DNA from: Streptomyces sp. CB02366
Lineage (GTDB): Bacteria; Actinomycetota; Actinomycetes; Streptomycetales; Streptomycetaceae
Length of the DNA stretch: 64,000 bases
Reading direction: 5' to 3'
NCBI RefSeq assembly: GCF_001905905.1
Contig: NZ_LIVT01000003.1
Span: 1,193,001-1,257,000, forward strand
The translations under genes and the position numbers were made by a program. The notes under the pieces are model-generated. The model did not search any database. It had not been told where the DNA came from and worked only from the letters and a program-made list of their open reading frames with translations. Positions 44,538 through 53,653 of the stretch are shown in pieces; positions within the stretch are counted from its first letter, which is position 1; each line of letters starts with the position of its first letter.

Positions 44538-46554
44538 GATCACTCTCGAAGAGTTCGGGGCTTACCGCGGCACCCAGTCCCTGGATCTGACTACTAAGAA
44601 GAACAAGCCGATCGTCCTCATCGGCGGACTCAATGGCTGCGGCAAGACGACCCTTCTCGACGCCATCCAGCTAGCGCTGTACGGGCCGCGAGCACGTTGT
44701 AGCGGTCGAGGCAACAAGTCGTATGAGACGTACCTCCGCGAGAGTATCAACCGGCAGGCGGACCCGACCCGCGGTGCTCAGATCATCCTGGAGTTCACGG
44801 TCGCTGTGGACGGCACGGAGCACTACTACAAGGTGGTCCGCAGCTGGCACACCAGCGGCAAGACAAGACTCAAGGAGTTCGTGAACGCGTTCGTCGACGA
44901 GGAGTATGGCTCCCGGGCGAAGCCGGGGCGCCGTGTCGGACCTGAGCTGAAGTACAGCCGGGTTCTCAGCGAGGAGTGGGCCGATCACATCGAAAGCCTG
45001 CTCCCTCTAGAAGTCGCCTCGCTGTCGTTCTTCGACGGAGAGAAGATCGAATCGCTCGCCAACCCCGAGCGCGCAGCATCGGTCATCGAATCGGCCATCC
45101 ACTCACTGCTCGGTGTCAACACCGTCCAGCAGCTCCGTACGGACCTGCTCGCGCTTCAGCGCCGACAGAAGCTGTCAGACGAAGAGCAGCACCTGATGGA
45201 CAAGATCCACGCGCAGGAGCAGGAACGGCAAGCGGCCAACGCCGCTCTGGAGAACGCAGAACAGCAGGCCGCGCAGCGCAAGAGCGAGCTCGTCAAAGCT
45301 CGGCGCACTCTCGAAACGCTGGAGGCTGCCTACAAGCAGGAGGGCGGAAGCCTCTTCGAACGTCGCGTCGAGATCGAGCGCGAGTTCGCGCAGGTTTCCA
45401 CTCGCCTCGCCGAAATCCGCAGCTCCCTCGTCCAGTTGGCTGCAGGCCCGCTTCCGCTCCTCATGATGGGGAGTCACCTCAATGAGCTGCACAAGCAGGC
45501 TGGCCGCGAGCGGACGGCAGCCGAGTCCCATCAGGTACTGGGGGTGCTCGAAGAACGTGACCAGTGGCTAATGGACATGCTCCCTGCCGAGGCGAAGGCA
45601 GCCGTAGGAGAGGAGCTGGAGGCTGACCGCGCCAAGCGCGCCAAGTCCGCCCGCCTCAAGGTGGATCTCGGCCTTTCCCCGGACACGCTCCCCCAGCTGT
45701 CGGCACTCGACGAGGCACTCAGCCGCGACAAGGCACGAGCTGCCGAGCTCCTTCAGCAGGCTGCGAAAGCCGCCGAGCAGCGTGTGCAGCTGGAGCGTCA
45801 GCTGGCGGGTGTACCGGCCAAAAGCAAGGTCGAGGCCATCCAGAAGGAGCGTGAAGACCAGCTTCAGAAAGTCGCACGGCTGGAACGGGAGCACGAGAAC
45901 AGCCTCAATAGCGTCGCCGAGTTGAAGCGCCGCCTCGAGTACGTCTCCGCCTCCCTAAAGCGTGCCCACGAAGAGTTCGTTCGCACCAAGGTGAAGGCCG
46001 AAGAGGTCGAGCGGATCATCAAGTACTCGGAAAAGGCCCGGAAGACGCTGGAACAGTTCGGCGATGCCCTCCTCAAGCGGCATATCAGCCGCCTCGAGGT
46101 AGCAATGCTCACGAGCTTCCAGACTCTCATGCGCAAGCAGGGCCTGGTGAACGACCTCCGCATCGATACCGACAAGTTCACGCTCACCCTGGCTGACACA
46201 GACGGAGAGCCGATCGACCCCGGACGTCTCAGCGCGGGCGAGCGCCAGCTACTCGCTGTCTCCCTCCTCTGGGGCTTGATGAAGGTCGCCGGCGGCCACC
46301 TGCCAAGCGTCATCGACACGCCGCTGGGCCGGCTCGACAGCCGCCACCGTGAGCATTTGGTGGACCGATACTTCCCGTACGCCAGCGACCAAGTCCTCCT
46401 CCTCTCCACCGATGAGGAGATCGACGAGTACCTACTTGGCCGCCTCAAGAAGGCCATCGCCCACACCTACACCCTGGTCCACGACGACACCACCTTCACC
46501 ACCAGCGTCGTCGAGGGTTACTGGTGGAACGCAGGAGCCAGCAATGCCGCTTGA
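44524..46554 (+). CDS. dndD: DndD, SMC/RecF-like ATPase
   Basis: A 676-residue ATPase: Walker A GLNGCGKTTLLDAIQLALYG near residues 33-52, a long coiled coil (about 200-530), ABC signature LSAGERQLLAVSLLWG and Walker B SVIDTPLGRLDSRHR. DndD is thought to open or nick DNA to give the modification complex access. The ATG at 44524 lies inside dndC; its end overlaps dndE. Confidence 0.95.
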   Translation: MLLRKITLEEFGAYRGTQSLDLTTKKNKPIVLIGGLNGCGKTTLLDAIQLALYGPRARCSGRGNKSYETYLRESINRQADPTRGAQIILEFTVAVDGTEHYYKVVRSWHTSGKTRLKEFVNAFVDEEYGSRAKPGRRVGPELKYSRVLSEEWADHIESLLPLEVASLSFFDGEKIESLANPERAASVIESAIHSLLGVNTVQQLRTDLLALQRRQKLSDEEQHLMDKIHAQEQERQAANAALENAEQQAAQRKSELVKARRTLETLEAAYKQEGGSLFERRVEIEREFAQVSTRLAEIRSSLVQLAAGPLPLLMMGSHLNELHKQAGRERTAAESHQVLGVLEERDQWLMDMLPAEAKAAVGEELEADRAKRAKSARLKVDLGLSPDTLPQLSALDEALSRDKARAAELLQQAAKAAEQRVQLERQLAGVPAKSKVEAIQKEREDQLQKVARLEREHENSLNSVAELKRRLEYVSASLKRAHEEFVRTKVKAEEVERIIKYSEKARKTLEQFGDALLKRHISRLEVAMLTSFQTLMRKQGLVNDLRIDTDKFTLTLADTDGEPIDPGRLSAGERQLLAVSLLWGLMKVAGGHLPSVIDTPLGRLDSRHREHLVDRYFPYASDQVLLLSTDEEIDEYLLGRLKKAIAHTYTLVHDDTTFTTSVVEGYWWNAGASNAA

Positions 46555-46924
46555 GAACATCCGCCTCGCTACGGCGAGCAAGGACCGCCTAAGCCGTCTG
46601 AAGCACACCACTGGCATTAGCCAGTGGAACGTCCTGTGCCGCTGGGCTCTGGCCCTCTCCCTGGCGGACACCTCCACACCCCTGGTCCGCGAGGTCGTCA
46701 CCGACTCCAACGTCGAGATGTCCTGGAAGACCTTCGCCGGACCCCACGGCGACCTCTACCTCGCCCTGCTCAAGCAGCGCTGCGTAGCCGACGGACTAGA
46801 GCCGACGGACGAGAACGCCTCCAATACGCTGACGATCCATCTGGCCCGGGGGGTCGGATACTTGGGTGCGCACAAGGAGATGACAGCAATCGAGGGGCTG
46901 ATCGGGGCCGTAACAACCGTCTAA
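46544..46924 (+). CDS. dndE: DndE, small DNA-binding subunit of the phosphorothioation complex
   Basis: A 126-residue protein matching DndE (DUF1832): MPLENIRLATASKDRLSRL start, then TGISQWNVLCRWALALSL and ENASNTLTIHLARGVGYL. DndE is a small helical protein that binds nicked DNA with DndC and DndD. The ATG at 46544 follows GCAGGAG and overlaps the dndD end by 11 bases. A clear terminator follows. Confidence 0.93.
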   Translation: MPLENIRLATASKDRLSRLKHTTGISQWNVLCRWALALSLADTSTPLVREVVTDSNVEMSWKTFAGPHGDLYLALLKQRCVADGLEPTDENASNTLTIHLARGVGYLGAHKEMTAIEGLIGAVTTV

Positions 46925-46936
46925 ATTGCCCAGTTT

Positions 46937-46968
46937 AGGGCCGATTCGCCTGCGCGGGTCGGCCCTTT
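46937..46968 (+). terminator. Rho-independent-like terminator after dndBCDE
   Basis: AGGGCCGA, a 14-base loop, TCGGCCCT and TT: a perfect 8-base stem just after dndE. It separates the modification operon from the DUF262/DUF1524 gene. Confidence 0.75.
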
Positions 46969-47046
46969 CCTGCACCTCCACACGATTGCGACCAGTCATC
47001 AGAAAACGCAGATCCACTTAACTCATTGACGCTTAAGCTGCCCTGT

Positions 47047-48789
47047 ATGGCATCGGGACACGGCAGCACCTCGCTTCAGCTCTACCTCGTCGGCATCGGT
47101 GAGGTCTTGCGCAACAATCGCCTGGTCGTCCCCCAGTTTCAGCGCTCGTACTGCTGGAAGGTGGAGCAGGAGGTCCTCGACTACTGGACCGACCTGGACC
47201 GGGCGATCAACGGCGGGGCGAAGGAGGAGTACTTCTTCGGCACGATCGTGATCACCCAGGACGGCGACGGGACTCGGAAGCGGATCATCGACGGCCAGCA
47301 GCGGCTGGTCACCTCCTCCCTCCTGATCGCTGCCATCCGCGACGAGCTGCGAACCCTGGAGGGGAACCTGCTTAAGGCGGACGACTCCCAGGCTGTAGGC
47401 ATCAGCCGCACCTTCCTGGCCAGCAAGGCATGGAACGACAGGTACGCAGAGTCGCACCTCAAGCTCAACGAGAACGACAACCCCGACTTCCTCGGGATCA
47501 CCACCGAGACCGCGCTCCCGGGGAAACCCGCGAGGACCGACTCCGACATCGTCAAGGCGTACCGGCTCTTCCGGGAAAAGATCTCGCAGTTCCGCAGCCT
47601 GTATGGGATGGATGCGGCCAACGTCCTCGAGAAATGGGTGAGCTACATCCAGCACCGGGCGCAGCTCGCCGTGGTCGAGACCCCGACCGAGGCAGACGCT
47701 TACGTGATCTTCGAGACCCTCAACAATCGAGGCGCCGACCTGACCACCGCGGACCTCCTGAAGAACCACCTCTTCGGAGCCGCCGGCGAGCAGCAGAACC
47801 TCAACGCGGTGCGGAACAACTGGCACCAGTCACTCGGGACGCTCCAGCTCGGGGCCGCCGATGCGAAGTTCACCAAGTTCCTGCGCCACTATTGGAGCTC
47901 GAAGGTTGGCAAGATCACCGAGCGCGATCTCTACGCGGAGATGCGCAAGGAGGTGACCCATCGACAGGAGGCGCTGCACTTCTCGGAGAACCTCCTGTCA
48001 GCCACACACGCCTACACCGCGCTCTCCAACCCGGAGAGCGACTTTTGGGCGACCAAGTGCAGCGGCAACGGTCACCGTCCCGCTCTCGACACACTCGCCA
48101 TGTTCGACCTGGTTCCCAACAAAATCCTCCTGCTGGCGGCAGTCGAGCACTTTCACTCCCACGAGCTCGAGAAGCTCCTCCGTGCCATGGTGAACTGGTC
48201 AGTGCGCGGCATGATTATGAGCATGATGAACCGCGGCCGCTTCGAAGACCAGTACTCTCATATCGCGGTCGCCATCCGGAAAGGCGAGGTCACCACCACC
48301 GCGCAGGTCCGACTGCGCGTCGAGGACCTCATACCCTCCGACACCGACTTCAGGGAGCAGTTCGCGCTCGCCACCGTCGGAAGAAGCGATTCCAAGCTTG
48401 CCCGGTACTACCTGAGCGCCCTGGAGACGACAAGGCGAAAGGAGTCCCAGCCAGAGTTCGTCCCCAACAGCAACCCGAGCCAGGTCAACCTGGAGCACGT
48501 GTTCCCGCAGAACGCCAAGGAAGCCGACTGGGAGGACTTCATCAAGAAGAGCGGGGACAAGCAGGACGCCGCCAGCTGGGTCTACCGCATTGGCAATATG
48601 GTGCTCCTGCAGGCTGGAGTGAACTCTAAGATCGGGAACAAGTCGTTTGCCGAAAAGGTTGAGGTCTTCAAGGCGTCGGGCTTCGAGCTGACCAGAAAGA
48701 TCAGCGAGAAGAGCGAGTGGACCCCGGACAGCATCCGACTTCGGCAGACCGTCCTTGCCGGGCTCGCGGTCAAAACCTGGCCTCGCTGA
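47047..48789 (+). CDS. DUF262/DUF1524 nuclease (SspE/GmrSD-like), candidate phosphorothioate-linked effector
   Basis: About 580 residues. The N-terminal DUF262 (ParB-like) has VPQFQRSYCW and the DGQQR motif in RIIDGQQRLVTSSLL near residue 80. The C-terminal DUF1524 has the His-Asn-His-type nuclease block NLEHVFPQNAKEADWEDF near 485. This two-domain order is that of SspE, a phosphorothioate-stimulated nicking and NTPase effector of single-strand Ssp systems, and of GmrSD type IV enzymes. Here it follows a double-strand Dnd operon. The ATG at 47047 opens at the conserved start; a TTG at 47026 also is in frame. Confidence 0.85.
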   Translation: MASGHGSTSLQLYLVGIGEVLRNNRLVVPQFQRSYCWKVEQEVLDYWTDLDRAINGGAKEEYFFGTIVITQDGDGTRKRIIDGQQRLVTSSLLIAAIRDELRTLEGNLLKADDSQAVGISRTFLASKAWNDRYAESHLKLNENDNPDFLGITTETALPGKPARTDSDIVKAYRLFREKISQFRSLYGMDAANVLEKWVSYIQHRAQLAVVETPTEADAYVIFETLNNRGADLTTADLLKNHLFGAAGEQQNLNAVRNNWHQSLGTLQLGAADAKFTKFLRHYWSSKVGKITERDLYAEMRKEVTHRQEALHFSENLLSATHAYTALSNPESDFWATKCSGNGHRPALDTLAMFDLVPNKILLLAAVEHFHSHELEKLLRAMVNWSVRGMIMSMMNRGRFEDQYSHIAVAIRKGEVTTTAQVRLRVEDLIPSDTDFREQFALATVGRSDSKLARYYLSALETTRRKESQPEFVPNSNPSQVNLEHVFPQNAKEADWEDFIKKSGDKQDAASWVYRIGNMVLLQAGVNSKIGNKSFAEKVEVFKASGFELTRKISEKSEWTPDSIRLRQTVLAGLAVKTWPR

Positions 48790-48880
48790 ACTACTGCAGG
48801 CACGGAGAATCCATTCCTCAACCGGCTCAAACGCCAAAGTGGGTCTGTCAAACGAGCGGTGTAACTCGGGTAGTTGAGGG

Positions 48881-50338
48881 CTACTGACGTGCTGCGGAGA
48901 GTCGGCCGTCGAAGGTGATGTCGAAGGCGTTCAAGGCCGTCTTCCAGCGCATGGTCCAGCGGGCCTGGCCCTTGCCGGTCGGGTCCAGCGACATGATCGC
49001 CATGTAGACGCACTTCAAGGCGGCCTGCTCATTCGGGAAGTGGCCGCGGGCCTTCACCGCCCGGCGGATCCTGGCGTTGACGGACTCGATGGCGTTCGTG
49101 GTGCAGACGATGCGGCGGATCTCGGTGTCGAAGCGGAGGAACGGGGTGAACTCCTCCCAGGCGTTCTCCCAGAGCCGCACGATCGCCGGATACTTCTTGC
49201 CCCACGCGTCGGCGAACTCGGCAAACCGATCGAGTGCCGCGTCCTCGGTCGCCGCGGTGTAGACGGGCTTGAGGAGCTTGGCGATCTTGTCCCAGTCCTG
49301 GCGGGCGGCATAGCGGAAGGAGTTCCGCAGCAGGTGGACCACGCAGGTCTGCACCACGGTGCGGGGCCAGACGGCCTCGACCGCGTCGGGCAGCCCCTTC
49401 AGTCCGTCGCAGACGAGCATGAGGACGTCGTTCACGCCGCGGTTCTTGATCTCGGTGAGGATGTGCATCCAGTGCTTGGCGCCCTCGCCGCCATCACCGG
49501 CCCACAGCCCGAGGATGTCCCGCCGGCCCTCGGCCGTGACGGCCAGGGCCACGTAGATGGGCCTGTTGGCCACGGCGCCGTCGCGGATCTTGGTTCTGGC
49601 GCAACTTCTGTGATGTGAGCGGTCACGCCGGTTTCTGGACGGTGCCGTGTCCGACGTCTCGCAGGTCAGGCCGGTGGAGCATGCTCCTGGAGGAGGCACT
49701 CGCTCTCCGAACCACAGAAGTTGAGCCAGAACCCGGATCTTCACGTGGATCGCGTCGATGAAGACCACCGGATAGACCGCGTCCAGGGGCCGGTTCTGCC
49801 ACTCGGCCATGCCCTCGAGGACCTTGTCCGTGATCGTGGAGATCGTCTGACGCGACACCTCGGCGCCATAGACCTCGGACAGGTGGGCCTGGACCTCACC
49901 GGTCGTCAGGCCCTTCGCGGCGAGCGAGATGACCATCTCGTCGACGCCGGAAAGGCGCTTCTGGCGTTTCTTGACGATCTTCGGCTCGAAGGAGCCCTCG
50001 CGGTCGCGAGGCACGGATATCTCGACCGGGCCGACATCGGTCAGCACGGTCTTGGCTCGGGTGCCGTTGCGTGAGTTGCCGCCGTTCTTCCCGGCGGAAT
50101 CGTGCTTGTCATAGCCGAGGTGGTCGGTGATCTCACCCTCAAGAGCGGACTCCAGGAGCCGCTTGGTCAGCTGCTGGAGCAGCCCGCCCTCGCCGGTCAG
50201 CTGCAGCCCCTCGGCCTGAGCCCGCCCCACGAGCTCGTCGATCAGCCGGTCATCCACAGACTTCGGCGGCACCGGCTCAGACGGCTCGACGGTCTCGGCC
50301 TCGGTCACGTTGTTGCTGGTCATCGATGCATCTTCCAT
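48881..50338 (-). CDS. IS256-family transposase with a 50-residue in-frame insertion
   Basis: A 485-residue mutator-type transposase: FLESALEGEITDHLGYDKHD-like N-terminal region (here RLLESALEGEITDHLGY), first catalytic aspartate in VVFIDAIHVKIR, second in VLMLVCDGLKG, and glutamate in TNAIESVNARIRRA. Between KIR and DGAVANRPIYVAL a block of exactly 50 extra residues is coded by a MITE plus one copy of its target duplication. The frame survives, but the insertion sits six residues after the first catalytic Asp, so activity is doubtful. The start may be the second ATG at 50323 (GGAAG upstream). Confidence 0.9.
   Translation of the reverse strand: MEDASMTSNNVTEAETVEPSEPVPPKSVDDRLIDELVGRAQAEGLQLTGEGGLLQQLTKRLLESALEGEITDHLGYDKHDSAGKNGGNSRNGTRAKTVLTDVGPVEISVPRDREGSFEPKIVKKRQKRLSGVDEMVISLAAKGLTTGEVQAHLSEVYGAEVSRQTISTITDKVLEGMAEWQNRPLDAVYPVVFIDAIHVKIRVLAQLLWFGERVPPPGACSTGLTCETSDTAPSRNRRDRSHHRSCARTKIRDGAVANRPIYVALAVTAEGRRDILGLWAGDGGEGAKHWMHILTEIKNRGVNDVLMLVCDGLKGLPDAVEAVWPRTVVQTCVVHLLRNSFRYAARQDWDKIAKLLKPVYTAATEDAALDRFAEFADAWGKKYPAIVRLWENAWEEFTPFLRFDTEIRRIVCTTNAIESVNARIRRAVKARGHFPNEQAALKCVYMAIMSLDPTGKGQARWTMRWKTALNAFDITFDGRLSAARQ
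49594..49735. mobile_element. 142-bp MITE inserted in the IS256 transposase gene
   Basis: Terminal inverted repeats of 21 bases (20 matches; left GGTTCTGGCGCAACTTCTGTG) bound the element. CGGATCTT flanks both sides (49586-49593 and 49736-49743), an 8-base target duplication. Length and repeats suit a non-autonomous element mobilised by an ISL3-like transposase; that family is a guess. The total insertion of 150 bases keeps the host frame open. Confidence 0.9.
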
Positions 50339-50484
50339 GATCGGGAGTTACACCGAACGTTTTACAGTCCCGCCAAAGTATGTGAAATGTCAGCCTGTCG
50401 AGGCTGAAGCACGACTTCCCCGCCTGCCCTTCTACTACATCCTCTCGAATACAAAAATAGCGCCGAGGCTGCAACCATTATTGA

Positions 50485-51365
50485 TCAGAAACTCAAATGG
50501 TTCTCTTCGAGGGTGCAGCGGATGTGGAGGCCGTCGAAGTAGCCGCGGACGATGTGGGGCTGGCGCTGGCGGCGGTGGAAGAACCTGCGGGTCTCGGCTG
50601 CGAGTTGGGCCTGGTGGCAGGTCCTGCTGCTCATGGGCAGGCTGCGTTTGAGGTCGACGTTGACGAGTTCGTCGGGGTTCAGTTCGGGTGAGTACGGGGG
50701 CAGGAAGTGCAGCTCGATCCTGTCGGCGTGGTCGGCCAGCCATGTGCGGACCACATGAGGGCGGTGTGCGGAGTGACCGTCCACCACGAGGTGGATCTTG
50801 CGGTTGGAAGTGGCCGATGAGCCGGTCGAGGAAGCGGCACATGACTTTCGCGTCGAAGGTCTCGGCGAACACCCATGAAGTGCATCCGGCCCTTCGCGCT
50901 GATCGCGGACATCGCATTCACGGAGAACCGATTGCCGGTGCGGCGTACGATCGGGGTGCGGCCCTTCTCGTCCCCGGTGCGACCGGTGCCCTGATCAGAA
51001 CGGATTCCGACCTGGTCGGCGAACAGCACCTCACCGTTCTCGGCCTTCGCCGTCGCCCAGATCGCCGGCCATGTCTCCTCCAGCCAGGTCCGCACCGCCT
51101 CCGGTTCTGCTCGACCGCGCGCTTGTCGGGCTGCTGGAACGACAGCCCCCAGCGCCGCAGGTACTTGCCCACCCCGGGCTCGGTCATCCGCACCCGATAC
51201 AGCTTCGCAATCAGCTCACCCACCTGGCCACGCGTCCACAACTGGCCACGAAGACCCAGGTCACACGGCAGGTGATCCAAAATCGCCTGCCGCACTGCTG
51301 CCTGCTCGAGCCCGGACAGCACCCGATGCTCACCCACGCGCCGCGCGGTCAGCGCCTCCCCACCA
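50485..51365 (-). pseudogene. IS630-family transposase, frameshifted remnant
   Basis: Pieces in different frames together make an IS630 transposase. N-terminal part: VLSGLEQAAVRQAILDHLP, LWTRGQVGELIAKLYRVRM and WGLSFQQPDKRAVEQN. Middle: VLFADQVGIRSDQG with the first Asp. C-terminal: HSAHRPHVVRTWL and LPPYSPELNPDELVN with the last Asp/Glu. At least two frameshifts separate them and the first helix-turn-helix is missing. Confidence 0.8.
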
Positions 51366-51532
51366 GTTCACTCACGCAGCATTCGACGACTCGGAACGCT
51401 TACCGTTTCGGATCAATGAGCCTCTTCGATTTGGCCACCGATCGGGTGATGGGCCGTGAAGCGCAACGAGCGAGGGCCCCGAGCTGTTGATGGAGATGTC
51501 TGACGTCTCAATCACGTTGCTCGGGGGCCCCG

Positions 51533-52283
51533 TTGGTTATCCATCCTGCCGCACTCGACCTGCCGCACGCACTCGTGGAATGGGTGACCATGCTGATCGT
51601 CACCCGGTGAGGGCGACCGGCGCTGCAAGCTCCGCCCGTCACAGCGCGCGATGGTGGCACTGGTATACCTGCGCGAACACACCACTCTGACGAAGATCGC
51701 TGCCGGGTTCGGGATCAGCGAGTCCACCGCGCATGCCTACACCAGCGCGGTCGTGGACCTGCTCGCCGCCCGTGCACCGGGCCTGCTGAAGACGCTGCGT
51801 GAGCACGACCCCGACTTCGTCCTGCTCGACGGGACCCTCGCCGAATGCGACCGGGTCGGCGACGGCCGGGCGGACTACTCCCACAAGCACCGACGCCACG
51901 GCGTGAACGTACAGGTCCTCACCGATCCCGACGGCCGGCTGCTGTGGCTCTCGCCCGCCCTGCCGGGCCGCACCCACGACCTGACCGCCGCCCGCACCCA
52001 TCGGATCATCCGGCTCTGCGAGCGCCAGGGAGTGCCGATCGTGGCCGATCTCGCTTACCAGGGCGCCGGCCCGTGGCTGACCACCGGCATCAAACGCAGA
52101 CCCCTGCGGGAACTCACCACCACCGAGAAGACCCGCAACCGAGCCCTGGCCGCAGCACGCGCACCCGTCGAACGCGGCGTCGCCCGCTTGAAGTCCTGGC
52201 GCATCTTCCGCAGATCCCGCTGCAGCCCCAACCGCATGACGTCAATCGCCAAGGCCATCCTCACCCTGGAGCGGCAACGCTGA
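51533..52283 (+). pseudogene. IS5-family transposase interrupted by a +1 frameshift
   Basis: The N-terminal frame reads VIHPAALDLPHALVEWVTML up to a TGA at 51608. One base further, the frame continues [20 protein letters not shown] and carries the DDE core ([45 protein letters not shown]). The shift is either a mutation or a programmed +1 event at CGG-TGA. No flanking repeats were identified. Confidence 0.7.
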
Positions 52284-52596
52284 AGAAGCTCAATAAGCGG
52301 CATTTAACGCTATTCGGTCGCCCACTATCAGACTCCTGACCCTCTCGCCGAAAAATCAATACACCTCCAACAACCTCGATGATTTTCGGCCGACACTCTC
52401 TGTAACGGAATAGCTCTAATCGATGCAGTGTGAAGGTTTTTACTTTGCAATGCAGCGGATGCAGGCTTCATTCTAAATGAAAACGGAACGAAAAGTTCCG
52501 AGACTTAGGGCAGCCATCACACGAACCGCCCGGCACTCGAATGAAGTAACCCATATGAGGTGTCGCTTCACTTTCCGCGAGCGCCACCCTCCGGAC

Positions 52597-52708
52597 CAGC
52601 AGTTTTAGAGTGCCAGTCGAGGGAGTCTTCCCTTCCGGATTCCTCGACTGGCACCTAGGCGCCAAGTCGCACCGTTCGCGAAGTGCGCTGCGACTTGGCG
52701 TACTGCTG
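52597..52708. other. Cloverleaf-like DNA/RNA structure: outer stem enclosing two perfect hairpins
   Basis: An outer pair CAGCAGT/ACTGCTG (52597-52603 with 52702-52708) closes on two perfect hairpins: GTGCCAGTCGAGG (52610-52622 with 52642-52654, 13 bp) and CGCCAAGTCGCA (52660-52671 with 52689-52700, 12 bp). A small hairpin CGGAAC-GAAAA-GTTCCG lies upstream at 52484-52500. The 690-bp stretch 52284-52970 contains no gene. It could be a structured RNA, a recombination site or a replication structure. Confidence 0.75.
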
Positions 52709-52970
52709 CACGAACATGGTTTCGCGTGTCGCAATGGCGGATCGAATCCAGGGGGCTTGAATTTATAAATCAAAAACTGTGACGCACAGCTATGTATAGC
52801 TGTTTGCGAGAACGTCTCGTTCCAAAGCGGTATGACTCGGATGGTGTCAGGGTTACCCCGTCATGGTCGTTCCTCTTCCCTTTGGCTCGCTGCAGCCGAG
52901 GGGGAGGGGTAGTTGGGCTCCGCTTTCACCTGCTACGTGGCAACCGCATGAGCCCAAAGAAAGGAGCAAC

Positions 52971-53153
52971 GTGCACAATCCGCTTGGCGACGATCACTGC
53001 TGCACCTCGACGTGCCTGCGGGATGAGGGCCGGAGCACGTCTGGTGGTCAGAGTAACGAGGGCCCCTCGAAGGGGCGCATAACTCCGGCCACAATCACGG
53101 CAGTTGCCACCCTGGTAACTTCCCTGGCTGCACTGATCACGGCCTTCCGGTAG
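52971..53153 (+). CDS. Small single-pass membrane protein (60 residues)
   Basis: The GTG at 52971 follows AAAGGAG by 4 bases, a strong site. The N-terminus is polar with clustered cysteines (DDHCCTSTCLRDEG); the C-terminus is one hydrophobic helix (ATITAVATLVTSLAALITAF) ending at the last residue. Such tail-anchored small proteins are common near Streptomyces mobile elements and some act as toxins; no relative is recognised here. Confidence 0.5.
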   Translation: MHNPLGDDHCCTSTCLRDEGRSTSGGQSNEGPSKGRITPATITAVATLVTSLAALITAFR

Positions 53154-53354
53154 CAGGCAGCTGTACTGCAATAGTAGGGGCGCGCTGCCAAGTCGTGTGT
53201 GAGGCGCAGGTGACGCCGGCTGACCATCTGGGATCACCTTCAGCGTCTTGTCAGGAGTCGCATAATTTCCGAGTGACCCTATCGGCATCAGTGAATTAGG
53301 GCATGAAGCGCTTCGGTGCTAATTGAAGGCTCGATTCCCTGAGCGAATCAAGTC

Positions 53355-53648
53355 ATGGCCCGCCCGTCCTCTTACCCTGCCGAGTTTCGCGAGTGCGCGG
53401 TACGCATGGTCGCGGAAATTATTCGCAGCCACTCCACCGGGTGGGCCGTTATGAATTCGGTCGCCGCGGACCTGGGCATCGAGGCCGCGGCCACCGCAGA
53501 GTGGGCCGACTGGTTCAACAACCAGCTGTTTCACACCGCCATCGGAGACATCCCGCCCCATGAACAGGAGACCAACCACTACGTTCCACAGAGGTGGGCA
53601 GGGTTGATAGCCGTACGGATTCCGGCTGTCGACCCTGCCCTGAGGTAG
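53355..53648 (+). pseudogene. IS3-family remnant joining orfA start to orfB end
   Basis: The first 45 codons (MARPSSYPAEFRECAVRMV, VAADLGIE) are the N-terminus of an IS3 OrfA. They run directly into the end of OrfB (EWADWFNNQLFHTAIGDIPP). About a kilobase between them is deleted, leaving a 97-residue frame. Confidence 0.8.
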
Positions 53649-53653
53649 CGGCT

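Larger units (their letters stand above)
48841..50371 (-). mobile_element. Complete IS256-family insertion sequence (1531 bp)
   Basis: The ends are imperfect 27-base inverted repeats (23 matches): GGGTCTGTCAAACG at 48841 and the complement of GTTTTACAGTCCC ending at 50371. GCCAAAGT occurs directly at both flanks (48833-48840 and 50372-50379), an 8-base target duplication typical of the family. One transposase gene lies inside. Confidence 0.9.
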
